Shown: positions 1-13,065 of the stretch, one piece after another
How positions within the stretch are numbered: the stretch's first letter is position 1
Layout: each line of letters starts with the position of its first letter
Program-made: the position numbers and the translations under genes
Assembly: GCF_037975245.1 (NCBI RefSeq)
Contig: NC_092575.1
Location: forward strand, 27,925,841 to 27,989,840
DNA: 64,000 bases
Reading direction: 5' to 3'
Source: Apostichopus japonicus
Lineage: Eukaryota; Echinodermata; Holothuroidea; Aspidochirotida; Stichopodidae
The notes under the pieces: generated by a model
Told to the model about the DNA's origin: nothing
Seen by the model: the letters and a program-made list of their open reading frames with translations, nothing else
Databases searched by the model: none

Positions 1-282
1 CAATGTCCCATGCCTTGACTGTCACACCTGGGCCATCCCTGGTTGTTGCAGGCAGGCTTTGTATGGGTCAGGGGTATATTGTCTGGGGGGGGGGGATTTT
101 GTCCTAGAACCCCTAAATAGCACTCACAACGGATAATGGTACCAGACGGTACCTGTACGTTGTCTGCTAGATTCATACGATGTCAAAAGGCTAGAACATG
201 CACTATAATACTGTTAACAGTCGTCAGTAGGTATACACCACACTCATCTCATATCAGTAGTTGTTTCTAATATCATAACAGG
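1..282. other. No gene seen; short G-tract
   Basis: I see no coding region here. A run of G lies near 87-96, followed by a GTCCTAGAACC motif. A similar G-rich stretch with GTCCTAGAACC occurs at about 58590-58655 inside an intron, which hints at a dispersed repeat. Confidence 0.4.
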
Positions 283-615
283 CAGTGGCGGAGCGTCCAT
301 ACAGTCAGCCGGGGGGGGGGGGAGGCGGACTCAAGTGGGAAGCTGGCGCCCTTTTCAGCTATTCACCACTTTTTCTTATTCGCGATTATTTACTTTTTTA
401 TTGCGCTCTCTTCTACCTATTGACATTTGTCACATTTGGTTGGCGATGACACCTATACCTAAAGGGTCATTTCCGGCGATATAGGGAGCATCTTTACTCA
501 AAAGATTTCTGTACGCTCTGCTCAAACCTGTGGTGGCGCTCCGCTTAGATAAAGTCGAAAGCGCCCGTACAGACCTTTCTCGCCCCTCTGACCAATATCC
601 CTAGCTCCGCCACTG
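283..615. mobile_element. hAT-type MITE, family with GGTGGCGCTCCGC core
   Basis: The element is bounded by a perfect 12-bp inverted repeat, CAGTGGCGGAGC at 283-294 and GCTCCGCCACTG at 604-615. CAG-initial ends fit the hAT superfamily. It has no coding capacity (333 bp) and carries G- and C-tracts near its ends. I found no 8-bp target duplication, so the flanks may have diverged. Its right part (about 503-615) recurs at 3344-3458, and a shorter piece recurs near 63190-63230. Confidence 0.75.
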
Positions 616-673
616 GCTCCCAATCTTCTTCCCCGTCAATCCGTCTAGTATCCCCCCCCCCCTTCCCCAACCG

Positions 674-1301
674 AACCTCGTTTGTTAAAGAAATATCTAA
701 TGATTATAGACACTTATTCTAACGTTAAATCAGCAAAGAGCAAGCAATATCTTACACTTAATCTTACACTCCCTGATACTCTTCCATCCCAATGTAGGAA
801 ACTTCATCGTTACACGCAGCACGCAACGATCTTTGTTCTACTTAATTGATCCTTACTGAGTCTTTCAACTTAAAAGCATATTTTTTTTCCAAATAGATTA
901 GTGAAAGTTACACAGTTAATAAATTAGAAGCATCTCCTTGTTAGAGAATTGTATTATCGGCGTATAGTCTTCCGATATGCGTAACTGAACCTCGTTTGTT
1001 AAAGAAATATCTAATGATTAGAGACACTTATTCTAACGTTAAATCAGCAAAGAGCAAGCATTATCTTACACTTAATCTTACACTCCCTGATACTCTTCCA
1101 TCCCAATGTAGGAAACTTCATCGTTACACGCAGCACGCAACGATCTTTGTTCTACTTAATTGATCCTTACTGAGTCTTTCAACTTAAAAGCATATTTTTT
1201 TCCAAATAGATTAGTGAAAGTTACACAGTTAATAAATTAGAAGCATCTCCTTGTTAAAGAATTGTATTATCGGCGTATAGTCTTCCGATAAGCGTAACTT
1301 A
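674..1301. repeat. Two-unit direct tandem duplication, 314-bp period
   Basis: AACCTCGTTTGTTAAAG begins at 674 and again at 988. The following roughly 310 bases are nearly identical in both units, with only scattered single-base differences and one homopolymer-length change. The offset is 314 bp. No open frame is conserved, so this looks like a recent local duplication of noncoding DNA. Confidence 0.85.
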
Positions 1302-2545
1302 GGGTTTAAAGAAATCAGTGAGAGCAGGCAGTAATGATATAAACTTACATATATATATTTTCAAATCTCTTATTGAACGAATTATCAGCCCCTTGGTTAC
1401 TGTCACGAACGACTTTATTCATTGTACGTGTATTCAGTATATGCTGGTCAGGGTGATAAGTAGGTCACTCGTCGTGACTGACAACTTGTGCGTTTTTTCT
1501 AGAAGCGACCATTAATGATGGCGCTATTCGGTATTAGCGATCACAAATTTCCAGAACATACGGGAAGTTATTTTTAGCAGGTGACCGGATATCGTCGACC
1601 AATGAACGTTGAACTATCAGTCGTATCTTCGAGACATGGATGATTCTCGATGTTTTTCTGTCAGGATTCCTGGAAAAGAACTTTCGGGAGATTAAACCCG
1701 TCTATATATAATAAGAGATATTTTCGGTGATGAAGAGTTTACTTTTTCCCGACCTATTGTGAAAGAAAATCATCTGAGATAAAAGATTAATTATCGAGGG
1801 GACGGACGGAGGAACCGGTGGACTGTTTGTTTATAAGATTGGTGCGTCGTTTAACCGGGACAGGCGTGACTTCGGCAGAGTTTTCGGAGTTCACCCAGGA
1901 GGAAGCCATCCTTGGGATACAAACGTTGAGTCGATTTGGACCAGCGGGGAACGGTTTTGCTCCTGACCAAGTCACGGGATACCAGCCTACGAGGGAGAAT
2001 CCCGACATCGTTGTTGGTGACGCAAGGAGGTCAGAACAGCTACGAAAGGAACCGAGAGCTGGCACGCGCCGCGTAAGATAAGTTAAGTAATCTTTTAAAA
2101 ATTTTACGGCCGTATAATATTGTAAAATCTGTCTGTAATATTCCAAATTTCTAGTACCAATAATCCCTGTACAAATCAGTAGAGATCGTATCATTGTAAA
2201 TATATCGTTTTTGTTAACTTTCAGAAACATCTCAGTAGTCTTTTGGTCCTTTGAGTTTACTTCCCTGAATCTATCTAAAATTTTATTTTTATCGGCTTTG
2301 AAGGCCAAAGGAAAAACCCGGGGTCGCAACAGAGGGGGCGCTAGAAGGTGCCATTTTGTTTAATCCCACGGAAGTTGTGACAGTTACATCGTCATTTATC
2401 CCTCCCCATCCTGCCCTACCCTTCTTCACCTCACACACTCCGCTCTATAGGGTTAAAAGAAATCAGCGAGAGCAGGCAGTTATGAAATTTACTTACGATA
2501 ATGAATTTTTTAAATCTCATTTAGGACAAATTATAAGGTCCCCCT
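1302..2545. repeat. Diverged ~160-bp tandem pair split by a solo LTR
   Basis: AGGGTTTAAAGAAATCAGTG near 1301 reappears as AGGGTTAAAAGAAATCAGCG near 2450, each followed by similar sequence down to a C-rich stretch. Removing the solo LTR at 1401-2382 leaves two adjacent units of about 160 bp. The LTR therefore inserted into the first unit after the tandem array formed. Confidence 0.6.
1401..2382 (+). mobile_element. Solo LTR, copy 1 (TSD GTTAC)
   Basis: This 982-bp block starts TGTCACGAAC and ends GTTGTGACA, a typical TG...CA LTR with short inverted ends. It is flanked by a perfect 5-bp duplication, GTTAC at 1396-1400 and 2383-2387. A TATATATA motif near 1702 suggests transcription on the plus strand. 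Related copies lie at 28813-29785 and 45453-46433. No internal retroelement region adjoins any copy, so all three look like solo LTRs left by LTR-LTR recombination. The open frames inside, including one of 180 codons on the minus strand, have no recognisable domain and I do not call them genes. A 5-bp duplication fits Gypsy or BEL/Pao elements; the family is not determined. Confidence 0.85.
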
Positions 2546-2618
2546 GGTAACATCATTTACCCCCCCCCCCCATTCTCCCCTTCCCTTCCTCACAATCACC
2601 GCTTCTCTTACACCTAAT

Positions 2619-2895
2619 ATATGAGATATCCTCGCAAAGCGGGATGAACTAGGTCCCCCATTAATCTAATGCATGGGAGGAACTCGAAACTTTCTTCCTT
2701 ATCCGCATACTCCAAGCTTTCTCCAAGAAAAGAGTTACAGTACCTATTACCCAGATTTTAAAAAATATCCTCCCTCCTCATAAAACGTGATGATCTATGT
2801 CTCTCATTACTCTAAAGCATGGATGTACTTCAAACTTTAAGCATATTACAAAGTTTTTCCACAAAAGAGCTACGGAACCTACTACACACAAATTA
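2619..2895. repeat. Possible diverged direct repeat, ~140-bp period
   Basis: ATATCCTC followed by a similar run of motifs (GTGATGA/GGATGAA, TCTAATGCATGG/TCTAAAGCATGG, GAACTCGAAACT/GTACTTCAAACT) occurs at about 2626 and 2765. The similarity is weak but ordered. No coding potential is seen. Confidence 0.35.
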
Positions 2896-3343
2896 TGTAA
2901 ATGTCACTAAACGGCATCCGTAGGGACATCGTTTTTTGGCCCACATTTGAGTTTGTATCATTTCTTTAACCTGCTTTTCATAGAAATCTTTTATTGTGAT
3001 TGTTATGATGACCACATCTAAGGACTTTTGAGTCGTATTATTGTATCCAGTGGAATTGTCTCGCTGAGATATAAAAGGATGAATTTTCCGTACGTTTTCA
3101 CGGTAGGCCCCTCTGTTCAAGGTCAATGCACGACGATAACATTAGGTCCACTAAGTGCGGATATTGGTCTCCATTTGCCACTATTGCAGTAAACCTAGAC
3201 GAGCAACGTATCTACGGTGTCTCTTAAAAGACAATATTATTTACAAATTCGAAAAGAATTTTTAGTCTCTTTGGTGTCATTTTAAATGTATTTCTGATAA
3301 CATTACGTACAGAATTCTTTTGTATGAGAAAGGTACATATGAG

Positions 3344-3458
3344 AAAAGATTCCTGTACGCCCTGCGCCAACCTGTGGTGGCGCTCCGCTTAGACAAAGTC
3401 AAAAGCGCCCATACAGACCATTCTCACCCTCTCTTACCAATACCCCTAGCTCCGCCAC
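3344..3458. mobile_element. Truncated hAT-type MITE fragment
   Basis: This is a partial copy of the right half of the 283-615 element. It matches from the AAAAGATT stretch through the GTGGTGGCGCTCCGC core to the terminal GCTCCGCCAC. The left half is absent. Confidence 0.7.
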
Positions 3459-3647
3459 GATAACTTTCCATATGTTATTGGTAGGAAATTGCAGGAATTA
3501 TTGGAATCCTCAATGAAAACTATACGTAGGTAGTCTTGTTTGCGTGGGGATTGAGTTGTGTAGGTGTTACACAAAAATGTAAATATGCTTTCTTTATTCT
3601 TGTGGAAAGCCGCTTTCACTTGATATCAGATAAACCTGTGGTACATG

Positions 3648-4194
3648 CAGTGACGTAGCCAGGATTGTTCCAGTGGAGGGGTGGGCGCTTGGGGGGGGGG
3701 GGCTTGACCAATTCCTGGGAGGGCGTCGTGTTACTACCTGAGTGAAATGCCACCATGGGTTTGCGCTCAGCATACGTGAAATTTTCAGCTATAAAGACCT
3801 CCTAGATCGTTGGAAATGACACTTCCCAGGCCTTGTAAGCTGCTCTAAAGTTTCACAACATCCTTTATTTTGAGATCCCCATGTCTTGATATGGTCATCA
3901 AATAGTTTAGAGAAATAGAAGAAAAAAGACAATCTGGTAAGTTGCTTTGAAAAATCATGACATATCTCGGCCTATGCGCTATGTCACGTCAGGTTTTTCA
4001 GCAACTATAGCCTACTGCCGGTCCGCGGTCGAAGGGTCGTTCATGAGTGGTCGTCATGGAGATTCGATACCATGCAGACCAATGAATGATATATTTTTCG
4101 CACATGTAATTTTTTCGACACCCAAAATCCCAGTGGGAGGGCGACAAGCTTTCATGGGGCTGTCGCCCCCCCCCCTCCCGTGGCTACGCCACTG
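3648..4194. mobile_element. Complete hAT-type nonautonomous element (TSD GGTACATG)
   Basis: The ends are imperfect inverted repeats, CAGTGACGTAGCC at 3648 and GGCTACGCCACTG ending at 4194. A perfect 8-bp duplication flanks them, GGTACATG at 3640-3647 and 4195-4202. An 8-bp duplication with CAG-initial ends is diagnostic of hAT elements. The 547-bp interior has G- and C-tracts next to the ends and no transposase. The 113-codon plus-strand frame that crosses it has no known domain. Confidence 0.9.
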
Positions 4195-4202
4195 GGTACA
4201 TG

Positions 4203-7200
4203 GTGCCGAAGCACATATTTTCAAACTACTGTCTCCAACTTTCAATTGTTTCAAGCTACTATGTGACAAAAAGAAGTTCTCAAGATGAAGTTGCAGATCT
4301 GAAAGGACCAGTAATTTTACTAGGAAACCTTTCGACCACGTACACCTTTGAAGTAGGAAAGGATTACACAGTATTTGAATTCTTCATCGATCGGCTTAAA
4401 TTCTTAGCTTTATTCGTTGTATATCCATCTCTAGAAAACACATCACAGGTTCTACAAGGCTTTGTATTAAATTAGCTGAAACTCTATAGACCAGTCTTGC
4501 AATGTTTAAAGAAATGGCTCCTTACATAGTTGGCATGATTCAAATTCATCCAGTGCAAATTCATCCAGATGCAAATTCATCAATATTGGTCGAGAACTTG
4601 CTAGAACATTCAGTAGGTATATTCAAATTTACACAGTTGGCAATGAGGTGCCACATTAATCTCATATCAGACAGACAGGGAGATGGGTTAAACAAATAAC
4701 CCAAACCTGTACATCTATGTTACCCCCCTAACCTACAGCGAAAGTTTAGAATAATGAATGAAATTCATACTTCAACCAAAGCTAGTCATGTTTGTCAACA
4801 AAAGCGATAACTGGCATTTTGCATCAAATGAAAACCCTATTTCTCACCAGGCAAGTCATAACAGTAAGCTGTCTGAATTAGCATCTTCAGATCGAATATG
4901 GGTTTGCTGAGTTAGAGAGCAATATGTTCGAAGTTCAAGGATCAACCAATGAACACAATTTTAACATAAGAGGCAGAGATAAGACACTATAGCAGAAATC
5001 ATTATGTCTTCTTTCTGTTTATTACTGATAAATGCAAATATTTTCATTAAAAATCAATATGAAATTTTATGTTACTTTCAGAAATATATAAACAAAGCAA
5101 CTTCTACAACTTCAGCTCATTCACATTCATGCTATCAGCTAGAAAATTTACCATGAGACACATTTTCTATGAGGCATTGATGTGAATACCACTGACATAA
5201 CTTGTGCTATTCAAATGGATAAAGGGCTTGGTCAAGTCATGAATAAGGCTCTGCCCCATATATTGCACATGTTCAAAAAGGGTTACTGCTGTACATGCAA
5301 TACTTTTTAAATGGGGGAGAGTGGGGGGAGATGTAATAACATGTTGAAAAGACCACATCTTTTAATTTGTCATTTTTCTTTTGAACATATGCAAATGCTA
5401 GAAATGAAAGCGCTTGGAAATTTCTTGGGGAGATAGGCAGTTGTTGCCCTTGCACTGCTTTGAAGTCTGCACCACTGTAAATATTGTTGAAGGAGTGGAG
5501 TTCTGCAAATCTCTTGATATTCAAGAAATAAATTTTTCTTTTAGTGTTTGTTAAACAGCTCCTAGCAGTAATATGTATTTACACGACATTGTATCTGAGG
5601 TTCATTATGTAACCGGTGTTTTCTACATACAGTCAAATTAAAAACCAATGTTAAACTTGTTCACCTGCAATGGTCTAAATTCAGAAAGTACATCAATATC
5701 ATATCTCTTTTGCATATTGTATAACGTACTGAATTTTAAGTGGATTATATTTATCAATGAATATAGCAATGTTTTTGGTAAAAGCAATTAAAGCATCTAT
5801 TTGACCTTAATGTTTTCCTTGCATTGCTTGCTACTTCCTCCTATCTAGTTTCGAAAGGGAAATATAGATAAATGCTCAATACCTCAAACAACATTATTTA
5901 ATCTTGTTTCCCACAAAAAAATGTTCTGTCCCAGTTTCTGTAAACTACTCGGGATAAATGGAGGGGTGGGGGGGGGGGGGAGTTGGACAGGTTGGGAAAC
6001 TAAATATTTGACAGATGTTGTATTTGACAATAAAATTCACCTTCCCAAGAAAGTAATACAGTTCTTTAAGTGGCATTTTATGAAGGACCTATAGTATGTA
6101 ACGATAGCAGAATTGATTATTGCCTCCTGCTGAAATGTCCAATAAAGACTCACAGTATTGAAATGTTCATCAGATTCCTCATCTGTTTATTGAAACTTTC
6201 CTAGGATGTTGCCAACAAGATGCAGTTGAAGTCTACTGTACCTTGTTGTCAAAGGTGGAGCTCACAAAAAGTCCTATCAACTAGTCTTATTCAAGCAGTG
6301 GCAACATATGGGAAAAAAGAAAAGCAAAATATGGTACAATTTTGTTAATATTATTTTGAACTATTTATCCCAACACCTTATCCTCCTTTAAAGACTTTTG
6401 CAAGCTTGTAAACCAGTTACAGCACTCATGCAACATGATATGACAAAGGTTCATTGCCAGAACATGAAGCTAGCAATTTGGAGTAAATTTGTTTAAGAAT
6501 GATGAAGTTAAAACACTGCAATATTGAATGGGGCTCGAAAGGGCTTAAGAAGTCTTTTGAGGTACATTACTTGTTCTGATAAATATATTAATTGCCCTAA
6601 GGTTCAGCTATTAAATCAGCTACTAGTCAGATACTAGATAGTATGGGATCATGAAGGTTTTCAGATTTTACCTATATTGGCCTCAAATAACCTTTGACTT
6701 GGCTAAAAGCATTAGCTTGAACTCAGCACATGATACACCTGCATACAAACTTCCATTAATCATTCCAATATTGAACTATCATGTTAACAGTTTCAGATAT
6801 CTAGTTATCTCACATGGGCTTCTGCTATACTGTACAAATTTATAGAATAGTACTCAATGTCAGAAACCTATATGCACTACATATGACTACCAACTTTTCC
6901 GTGTTGAGTTAGATGCTCTATGTTACTCTACTGACCTTGAGTAGCCTTTGACCCTCAATGAAGCCAACACCTAATGAAAATTCCAGTATAAATATAAAAT
7001 TAATCAAATGATTCAGAAAATACTTAAACAGAAAGAAAAACTATTATAAACACTTGTGTTCATACTGACCTCAGCGTAAACAATTTAGAGACCAAGAACA
7101 TATGGTATAATAACTATTAGCTAACATTTCTTCCTTCTACTCTGCAATTTGGAGAGAACAATAAGCAAAATTGATACTGGCAAATGTAACATGGCAACAA

Positions 7201-8303
7201 TAGCAATAATTCACAAATGATGATGACATCAGAAAAAGTAGCAACGATGACAATGACGATGATTTGAAAATCTTAATGAGCAATCCTAAATGTAACTAGA
7301 ATACCACTTTTAGTAGAGCAGGGTTCTAACAAACACGTTTTAACCTGGCGGTGGTCGTGGTTTGAATATGATTTTGCCTCTCCCTGCATGGTTTGAAAGT
7401 TGAGTGCCCGGGCTGAACATTTATGAACCAGGAAAAGCTTGCTGCCACTTATCTGGTCTGAAAAATTATAGCATGAGGTAAATTTCCTCCTGGGTGCATA
7501 ATTATCATAACAGTTTAAGAATTTTTACCAAAAGTGATCTTTGGTATCTGGAGTCGGCTCGGACTTGAGGGGTTTGGGATTTGGCTCAGACCATATGGAC
7601 TCGGACTTGGATCGGACTCTGGCTAATTGGACTCTACTACAGCTCTGCCATAAATATAAAGAGATAATGGATTGTTAATAATTTATGATATGATGTTGTG
7701 AAGGTAGAGACTAAGAGAGTACTCCTAAATGTAATGGATAGCATTAAACTCTTCGTTTCACTAACAAAAGGATTCTCAAATACAGTACTAGCAACATTAG
7801 AAGCATTATTGAGCATCTAGTTAGCATTAATTGGGTAACTGAAGTATTAAAAGACCTTGGTGTCTCCCCTCCCAGCAGTATAACAACTGGAATAATGGAT
7901 TGATGAAACAATGTTTTATTTGATACAGTGAAGTAAGGGAGTTACATGGATAATAGTTAATGCAATGAATATGATAAAAATCTTTGTTTTACTAACGAAA
8001 ATTATTCTCAAATACAGCAACATAAGAATTTGTATAAATGGATTATTAATAATGAATTTTATGATGCTGTGGAGGAAGGAAATTCATTAACAAATTTTAA
8101 TTTGTATGCATGTCATATACCTGTCCAGAAACTAAAGTGAAAAATTCAAACTCATAGAATGCACCGTACCTGGCTCCAAGCAATGACATATAAATCTAGT
8201 CCTCAATGTATCTACAGAAGTTGTTTGTCCAATTTTAATGGAAAGCCATTCCTTTCATTGAAGATTTTGATCTTCAGTAAAAATATTCTTCTGTCTGCAG
8301 ATT
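4203..8303. other. About 4 kb without a recognisable gene
   Basis: The sequence is AT-rich, with only short frames on both strands and no domain I recognise. A G-tract lies near 5968-5979. Intronic or intergenic sequence is the simplest reading. Confidence 0.5.
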
Positions 8304-9178
8304 TTAGTGATGACAGTACTTCCTTCTCTTGTGGAGAAATTCCACCAGCTCTTGTTCACCTACAACAAACCAAAACAACATTTCAATCATATGTCAAAGT
8401 TTCACTGAAGTACATTCCATGTAAAAATTTTTTAAAAGCCTCACATTTTGATATTGACATTGTTGCAAAAGGTACAAATAAACACATCATAATCAAGGTT
8501 AAAATGTGATGGTGTGTTAACACCTCAAGTCTTTGCTTCACAATCCTACCTACAATTCATTCCAGCCTGCCAGATGGCAGATTTACAGTACATTTGGTTT
8601 TCAAAGACTACACATAAAGTCATTTCAATTCTGATAACATTCTATGATGGTGGAAGTAGCAAAGTAAAACAAAAGGTTTGGCAGGGGACTTGGTGGGAAG
8701 TTGAAAGTCTTTCTTACATTACTTTGTTAGTCGTTGCCTTAGATCGTTTACAGTTTTTGAAAATAAACAGCAAATTTTCATCATCTTTGTTCGTGTTGAA
8801 ACGTAGTACAGTAAATTTATATTATGTATAGTGTGTGTTGATCAGACTTAGAGGATATTAAAGGGAAGACTTTAGAAAACTAACTTCAGGTAATAGGGAT
8901 TTAAAATATATCTCACAGTCAATACTTACTGAATATTAAAGACAACAGGCAATATATGCTTGTGGGAGCTCCTTATTTCCATGTAAGCCATTTCTCGCTG
9001 TATCCCATGGTCAGCATGAACCAGCAGCTCAAAGTTACAGTATTTTGATATCCTGTGTCGACCTTGAACCTGCAGCCCTGTACTTCTTGCAATAAAGTGG
9101 AGCATATCTGCTGTGGTGTTCTCATTCTGCATTCATGCATTCCTCAAATTGTGCCAAATTTAAGCCATCTTTTCTGAC
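8304..9178 (-). CDS. Candidate exon pair of an unidentified minus-strand gene
   Basis: On the minus strand a frame at 9132-8930 encodes about 68 residues, including HFIARSTGLQVQGRH and KYCNFELLVHADHG. It ends at a strong donor (GTAAGTATT, 8929-8921). Upstream, an acceptor-like CTCTTGTCAG ends near 9173 and leads into a frame reading KDGLNLAQFEECMN, which is one base out of phase with the main frame. Downstream, an acceptor TTGTTGTAG precedes 8359, where one frame gives 17 residues (EQELVEFLHKRRKYCHH) to a TAA at 8304-8306. Joining the 8930 donor directly to 8359 puts a stop at once, so either another exon lies between or the terminal reading is wrong. I do not recognise the product. Sequence and splice signals support exons, but only weakly. 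Confidence 0.3.
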
Positions 9179-12100
9179 AAGAGAATGAACATAAATAAGT
9201 CCAGATAATTGTTTCATAAATTGCAAGTGGAAGTCTTGACAGTGCAGTTCCCTATTTGATGTCAATACTTAGTGTACTGTACATGTCGTCCAATATTCAT
9301 GTCAGGTTAGTTAATTTAGCTATCACTTTTTTTCATGGAAACCGCATATGCAACAATTGAGAAAAATGCCACACTACTAAGTTTGAATATTGATCTATAA
9401 TTTGGTATGTAAGTTGTACCAGGAATTTAGCATGCAATCACTTCAAGAGATTGACTGAGTATTCATGCATGGTCCAATGCCTCATCCCGCATGCAGTTCA
9501 TTTACTTAAAAATTGCATGCACCCTAGACTATGTATACCGGTACCTTTAGTCCCTCAACGTATCATTTGGGGTTTAAGCTCAGGACTACTTGTGTACACA
9601 GACTTTGGCATTATGACTGAGTTCATTTTCAATGTGTGGTTTCAATGATGTTGACTTTCTACTCACGATGGCATATGTGTGCGTGTGCATTGGTGGGAGT
9701 ACTGTGTTTGTGATCCTAGCTTGTAAACACAGTTTCTCATGACAGTAAGCTTTATTGGACAGATTTCATAGTTGGTACAGTATGTACATAGATGCATCAC
9801 AAGTACAAGAAGCCCATTGTTTTTGGTGAAGGTCAAAGGTAATTTAGGTAAAACTGGTCAAATTGTGAAAACTCAATTTGAAGCATCGATAGATCTATTT
9901 TTTGGTATGTCTAGGCCAGTGGTTGGGTCAACAGGGCAAACTTTTGAAAACCTTATTTAAACCATACATCTCAAACCAGGGTACACTAGCTTGCAGAGAT
10001 ATATAATGTTTAGTATCAGGTTATATCGCTACAGAAGGCTTTCAGTGGTCTTTTTAGATCCCCAACTGTCACTTTGAAAATGTTGTTTATCACAGTTTTC
10101 AATAGTTTTTTGGTGTATATTATTAAGATACAATAAAATGTTTTTGGGTGTATATTATTAAGATACAATAAGTTGTACATGCAGCCTACACATATACAGT
10201 AGCATATGTCAGATTGACAAATTCATAAAGCAAAACTTATTACATAATGGAAACCATGTGCAGTGCAGTTTGCATAATGGTGATTTATTTATACACCCAA
10301 CCAGCTAGTATCGGATCATAGCAACATATTACCACATGTATGCATTTATTAAGTATTTTGTCACACAGTACAGTGCTAACATCATACAACGGAGTTGTTA
10401 TTGTTCCATAACAACTCTGATCATAATAGCCTGTTCGTGCAGGGAGTTGTAATGGAACAACTCCCTGGTTTGTGCTACGGACATGAGGCTAGTGCCTGTT
10501 GAACATAAGTCTTGTGCATTTTCATGTTACTTTCTAACACCAAATTACTGCACACTGGTCATTTTTAAAACTAAATACAATCAAGAGCTTTTATTTGGAC
10601 ATGATACCCAATATGAAACTACTTTAGTTGCACATACTGTATGTTTGCTGGTTTTTATCATGAATGATTTTTATAGGAGCCATGATTTTTTTTTTATTGA
10701 AGTAGTTCTGGATTCCCTTGGCATTTTAACCTGATTGATATTTAGCCTCTGTGATTGCACTAATATGTGAGACCATTGATTAACCTAATTAATAGTTTTT
10801 AATGATGAAGACACTGATTAAAATTGCATAACTCATTAGTGTGAAGACAATGCAAGGTTCTATGAGGTACTGTTTATTTCCTTAAAATGCATGGCTGGTG
10901 GTTTTTCAACATACTCTAATCCTTTCAAATATGTTACATTGAATCTTTACACTTTTCCATTGATATATCACAGACTGTGTGTGTTTGTTATGGGACTCCA
11001 TAAAACTGGATCAAACCTAGCAATTTTGGACAAGGAATTTGCTCTTTTCGCAGAAAACTCCTAAGTGCTCAAGTGACTATAGTTCACCCTGTGATGGCAT
11101 TGTGGGACTTTGAGGAATACTTTTGATCAAGCTATTACTTCAGCACTATTAACACTACCCCCATCATAACGTTAATATCAAAATGCCTAAATTACTTAGC
11201 CATGATTGCCTTGTTATTCTAAAATGCATACTCAATTGTTTACCTTCAGCCATGATTTATCCCATAGGTGCAGGAAAGAAAAAAAACTCATGTTACAAAA
11301 AAATTGTTGTACACTGCTACACTGAGGCCCTGTGTGACTTAGTTCTCTGAATCAGAACCAATGACACACCAATACAGTACTACTGTACGCACAGGGCTAA
11401 GTGATGAACACTAACACTTACAGAGAATATTGTGGGGATGAATATTGTACCGAGACGGCAAACGTTTTCACATTTTTTTACTTTTGTAACTCATTTATGG
11501 AATATGGAATCTATCAGGCCCTTTCTTTTACTGTAGTGTTCCGTTTGCTTGTGTATATGTTTTTGTGGAGTTGTGACTTTCTGACTGCCTTATTTTATGG
11601 CAGAGAGATTGAGACATACCGAAAGATTTATATTTCGTGAAATGGTTCAAAATTGCATCGCACGGATGCAAGTTCTTTCATACCCCTAAATTGACACATC
11701 TGTCGATAAGCTTACTGTAGTGAAGGCCTAAGTAAACATCCATTATCTTTGGATGCTGTTTGCTATGCTCTGAGCCTCTAACCTCAGAAAGGTCAGGTCC
11801 CAGAGATTGGTGGTATTATATTGAGGTAATTTTGGTTATTTTTAGGGAGTACGATTTCCAAATGCCCCAAAACATGCAAAAACACAATTTGATCAGCATA
11901 TACCTGAAATGGATTCAAACTCATGAAATATTTAACCCTGCTTGGCTGCAAAAAGTTATGGTTGCCTGCTGTATCGTTGCTACAGTAGTACTAGCTACAG
12001 TAACAATAGTAGGCTAGTATAGTAGTAGTAATATTTGGAGGTGCGTCAAGTTAAGCCTTTACTTTAAAAGATCTGGAAGATCACCAGGCTGCAAAATGTG

Positions 12101-12930
12101 TAGGTTGACCAGTCTGTTACAAGTATTTATTTTAATTAATTTATCACATTTTATATTCCGAGTATCAGCAAAGGCAGTAGCAGGCAGCTGTGATTTACCA
12201 TAGCCAGTAATACTGATAGGTCTAATATAGGACTAACGTTAGGCCTAGGCTAGTCTACTCTAACTCTAACCATGGTCTTACTTTATTTGTGTTCAGCATG
12301 AAGGTATTTACTCTAAATGTTATTAATATATCCGGAACACTTATAAAGAATTTACTTACAATGCATATACTCCACCAAATTTCCAAAAGCCAACTTCAAA
12401 TGGGGAACGTTTACGGTAACCTGCGGCACTTTCCTTTGTAGACTACCTGGCTAGGCCCACATAAAGTAACGTTGAATGTAGGCTATTGGGATAGCAACGA
12501 TACGATCCGATCGACTGCCTTGTTACCGAACACAGAAAAGAACTGCTTATGGATGGAGCGTTGTTTCGTTACGTGTAAATTTGCCAGTTAAAATAGAAAC
12601 TCTTATTTTCTTAAATATCCCAAATTAATGGAAGAAAAAGTACAAACGCGAAGATTTCAGTGTAATTAGAGGAACCTTTAAGTTTCGGAACTATATATAG
12701 CCGCATTTGGTCAAAATCGAGGTGTAAAGTTGGGATCAACATATATACCATGTACGTAATTCTGTTATATACCCTTCAGAATTACCTCCACTTTTGAGGG
12801 GAAATTTTACCCTTTAAATGAACGATTTTTTTTTTGTAACTTCGGAATTGCAAAGTTTATGAGTTAATCTCTTAACTCGAAATAATCATTCCTCAAAGGA
12901 TGTGAAATTGATTGAACAAGAAGGCCCTAG
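9179..12930. other. No gene seen; intron-like or intergenic DNA
   Basis: The stretch is AT-rich. Short frames exist on both strands but carry no domain. Near 12240-12500 the sequence becomes TAGGCCTA-rich, with a good minus-strand donor (GTAAGTAAA) at about 12360. That could mark the 5' region of the minus-strand gene suggested at 8304-9178, but I cannot trace the exons. Confidence 0.35.
10392..10466. repeat. Two adjacent perfect hairpins
   Basis: GAGTTGTTAT (10392-10401) pairs with ATAACAACTC (10408-10417) across a 6-base loop. AGGGAGTTGT (10441-10450) pairs with ACAACTCCCT (10457-10466) across another 6-base loop. The two stems share the GAGTTGTT core. Confidence 0.7.
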
Positions 12931-12981
12931 ACTTAGGTTTACCTGGTGTCAGGTAAACCTATCCCCGAGGTAAACCTAAGT
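12931..12981. repeat. 14-bp inverted repeat with an extra internal arm
   Basis: ACTTAGGTTTACCT (12931-12944) is the exact reverse complement of AGGTAAACCTAAGT (12968-12981). A third AGGTAAACCT copy at 12951-12960 could pair with the left arm instead, giving two alternative foldings. Confidence 0.75.
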
Positions 12982-13017
12982 CCCAGCTATCATGGTATAA
13001 AGTAAACCAAAATACCA

Positions 13018-13019
<2 letters not shown>

Positions 13020-13062
<43 letters not shown>
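13020..13062. repeat. (TA)n microsatellite
   Basis: A pure TA dinucleotide run abuts the 1.1-kb block shared with 44489-46572. The same junction with a longer TA run occurs at 44488. Confidence 0.95.

Positions 13063-13065
<3 letters not shown>

Noticed and set aside
1787-2329. 180-codon minus-strand frame in the solo LTR, partly kept in the other two copies
   Set aside because: It lies wholly within an LTR, has no recognisable domain, and persists because the copies are recent relatives.
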